Positions 5,648 to 7,065 of a stretch of 7,065 nucleotides of DNA are shown here, in pieces. The notes under the pieces were generated by a model. That model ran no database searches. It saw nothing but the letters and a program-made list of their open reading frames with translations, and had not been told where the DNA came from. Source of the stretch: Acidimicrobiaceae bacterium (GTDB lineage Bacteria > Actinomycetota > Acidimicrobiia > Acidimicrobiales > RAAP-2); NCBI GenBank assembly GCA_030838245.1, contig JAUTXB010000148.1:1-7065 (forward strand), read 5' to 3'. The position numbers and the translations under genes were made by a program. Position 1 is the stretch's first letter, and each line of letters starts with the position of its first letter.

Positions 5648-6613
5648 TTACTCGGCTGTGGACGCAAGCTCTCCAACCATCAACTTGTAGATGCGCTCGA
5701 GGTCCTCGAGAGTGGCGAAGTCAACCACCACTTTCCCCCGTTTACTGCTCATGTCCACTTTGACCCGGGTGTTGAGGTGGCTCGAGAGCAACTCCTCGAG
5801 CTCGAGCAGCCCGGGCGGCGGAAGGCGGCGAGGCGCGGCGGGAGCCACCGACACGTTGTTATTCGTCGGCGCGGGCTCGTCGGCCGGCTCACTGTCTTCG
5901 ACCACCGACAGATCGGGCACCGGATCGGGCTCGTAGGGTTGCGATCGAGCCCGGACGGCCTCTTCGACAGCCCGCACCGTCAATCCTTCGGCCACGATCG
6001 ACTTGGCCAGCGCCTCTTGGTACCCCCGATCGGGCGTACCCAGGAGGGCCCGGGCATGACCGGGACTGATTTGACCCTCGGCCAAGAGCCGTTGCGCGCC
6101 GGAAGGCAGTTGCAGCAACCGGAGAGTGTTAGTGACCGAGGTTCTGCCCTTTCCCACCCGGGTGGCAACTTCCTCGTGGGTGTAGTCGAAATCCTCGATC
6201 AACTGTTGATAGGCCGATGCCTCTTCGAGGACATTGAGGTCCTGGCGGTGGAGGTTCTCGACCAGTGCCTGCTCCAGGCTGTGCGCCTCGTCGGTCACCT
6301 GGATCAGAACGGGAATGGTCTGGAGTCCGGCGCGTCGGGCCGCTCGCCACCGGCGCTCGCCGGCGATGAGCTCAAACTCCTCGGTCCCGCCGTCCCCGCT
6401 CAGTCGGACCAGCACCGGCTGGAGCACGCCAAGCTCTTTGATCGACGAGGCCAGCGAGGCCATGGTCTCCTCATCGAAATGAGACCTGGGCTGCAGCGGA
6501 TTCGGCTTGATGCTGCCGATGGGCACCTCGCGCAGAGCCGAGGATCGATCACCGACGACCTCGGTCGGTATCAATGCACCCAGTCCCTTGCCCAAACCGC
6601 TACGACGCGCCAC
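5648..6613 (-). CDS. parB: Chromosome-partitioning protein ParB (CTP-dependent parS clamp)
   Basis: ParB loads at parS sites near the origin, binds CTP, spreads as a sliding clamp and drives segregation with ParA. The 321 residues show all parts. There is an N-terminal RRSGLGKGLGALIP segment that in the family contacts ParA (2-16). The ParB/Srx CTPase domain follows, with PNPLQPR (37-43), GERRWRA (85-91) and ENLHRQDLN (119-127). Next come the KorB-type helix-turn-helix region (THEEVATRVGKGRTSVTNTLRLLQLP, about 144-169) and GHARALL, then a Pro/Glu/Asp-rich linker (about 215-258) and the C-terminal dimerisation domain (GKVVVDFATLEDLERIYKLM). Two tandem GTG codons are possible starts (6616 and 6613). 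The second is preferred because AAGGAGG is then 6 nt away rather than 3 and the protein begins like other ParBs. It overlaps the parA end by 14 nt. No canonical parS (GTTTCACGTGAAAC) is present in the window. Confidence 0.96.
   Translation of the reverse strand: MARRSGLGKGLGALIPTEVVGDRSSALREVPIGSIKPNPLQPRSHFDEETMASLASSIKELGVLQPVLVRLSGDGGTEEFELIAGERRWRAARRAGLQTIPVLIQVTDEAHSLEQALVENLHRQDLNVLEEASAYQQLIEDFDYTHEEVATRVGKGRTSVTNTLRLLQLPSGAQRLLAEGQISPGHARALLGTPDRGYQEALAKSIVAEGLTVRAVEEAVRARSQPYEPDPVPDLSVVEDSEPADEPAPTNNNVSVAPAAPRRLPPPGLLELEELLSSHLNTRVKVDMSSKRGKVVVDFATLEDLERIYKLMVGELASTAE
5657..5672 (+). repeat. Direct repeat copy 2 (TGTGGACGCAAGCTCT), inside the parB 3' end
   Basis: This is the second copy of the 5538-5552 sequence, differing by one inserted C. 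It lies within the codons for the last residues of ParB, so its sequence is partly fixed by coding. Confidence 0.4.
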
Positions 6614-7065
6614 CACTGACCTCCTTGGCTAACTCCCGGTAGGCAATGGCCCCCCGAGAGGTGGGATCGAACACGGAAATCGGCTGCCCGAACGAGGGGG
6701 CTTCCGACAGACGAACGGTCCTGGGTATGACATTCCTGCACACCTTGGCGCCAAAGTGCTCGCGCACCTCCGACGCCACCTGGTCAGAGAGCTTTGTCCG
6801 GGCGTCGTACATGGTCAGCACGATGGTCGAGACGTCGAGCCCGTCGTTGAGGTTGGAGGCGACAAGGTGAACGTTGCGAAGCAGCTGGCTCAGGCCTTCG
6901 AGGGCGTAGTACTCGCACTGGATCGGGACCAGCACCTCGGCGGCCGCAGCCAACCCGTTGACCGTGATCAGCCCGAGGGAGGGTGGGCAGTCGATCAGGA
7001 CGTAGTCAAAGTCGTCGATCACCGTCTCGATCGCCCGCTTCAACTTGAGCTCGCGGCTGAAGGCG
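6600..7065 (-). CDS. parA: Chromosome-partitioning ATPase ParA (Soj), C-terminal part; N-terminus outside the window
   Basis: ParA is a deviant Walker ATPase that binds DNA non-specifically as an ATP dimer and moves ParB-parS complexes. About 155 C-terminal residues are seen of a protein usually about 260-300 long. The frame is open to the window edge (AFSRELKLKRAIETVIDDFD), and the TTG at 7043-7041 is an internal Leu, not a start. Visible motifs are the Walker B segment YVLIDCPPSLGLITVNGL, PIQCEYYALEGLSQL, VLTMYDARTKLSDQV, and the C-terminal IPRTVRLSEAPSFGQPI and YRELAKEV. The Walker A lysine motif lies beyond the window. The stop codon overlaps the start of parB, as expected for a co-translated parAB operon. 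Confidence 0.95.
   Translation of the reverse strand, partial: AFSRELKLKRAIETVIDDFDYVLIDCPPSLGLITVNGLAAAAEVLVPIQCEYYALEGLSQLLRNVHLVASNLNDGLDVSTIVLTMYDARTKLSDQVASEVREHFGAKVCRNVIPRTVRLSEAPSFGQPISVFDPTSRGAIAYRELAKEVSGGAS
6620..6626 (-). promoter_or_regulatory. Ribosome binding site of parB inside the parA end
   Basis: AAGGAGG on the minus strand lies within the last codons of parA. It is 3 nt from the first GTG (6616) and 6 nt from the second (6613), which favours the second as the start of parB. Confidence 0.8.

Noticed and set aside
5585..6619. Long plus-strand open frame opposite parB
   Set aside because: It is the antisense shadow of a clear ParB. Its translation has no recognisable motif and its length follows from GC-biased third positions.

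Overview
The window is a GC-rich stretch of chromosomal housekeeping DNA from an actinobacterium. The gene order murJ - (insert) - trxB - trxA - cwlM-like, followed by convergent parB and parA, is the classical actinobacterial block near the replication origin, known for example from Mycobacterium. Here the sigM gene usually found after murJ is absent, and a DegV-family gene plus a small membrane-protein gene sit in its place. That, together with a leaderless-type promoter and the strongly degenerate CwlM homologue, suggests a lineage away from the Corynebacteriales, possibly Acidimicrobiia or a relative. This placement is inference from gene order and composition only. I see no insertion sequence, phage, CRISPR, tRNA or rRNA.

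Layout. Bases 1-1802 (+) hold the lipid II flippase MurJ, entering from outside the window and ending in a roughly 92-residue disordered tail. DegV (1774-2616, +) starts inside the murJ end, and its ribosome binding site is written in the murJ tail codons. A 10-bp stem-loop with no T-run covers the degV stop codon. A TANNNT -10 box lies 7 nt before the ATG of a 112-residue two-helix membrane protein (2701-3039, +), which overlaps trxB (3036-4004, +) by ATGA. Between trxB and trxA (4114-4440, +) lies a perfect match to the sigma-R/SigH type promoter, GGAAT-N18-GTT, followed at the expected transcript start by a 7-bp hairpin. The CwlM-like protein (4469-5464, +) has two peptidoglycan-binding repeats and a dead, shortened amidase fold. 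After a 183-bp convergent spacer with several inverted and direct repeats, parB (5648-6613, -) and the C-terminal part of parA (6600-7065, -) form the chromosome-partition operon.

How the genes fit together. MurJ and the CwlM-like protein belong to peptidoglycan precursor supply and its control. In mycobacteria CwlM is a non-enzymatic regulator of MurA and a MurJ partner. TrxB and TrxA form a thioredoxin system whose second gene appears to have its own thiol-stress promoter. DegV is a predicted fatty-acid carrier protein. ParA and ParB segregate the origin region. No wholly new system is visible. The most notable signals are the loss of all but one zinc/catalytic residue and of the regulatory tail in the CwlM homologue, the placement of the sigma-R-like promoter inside trxB-trxA, and the TCCACA-core repeats between cwlM and parB.
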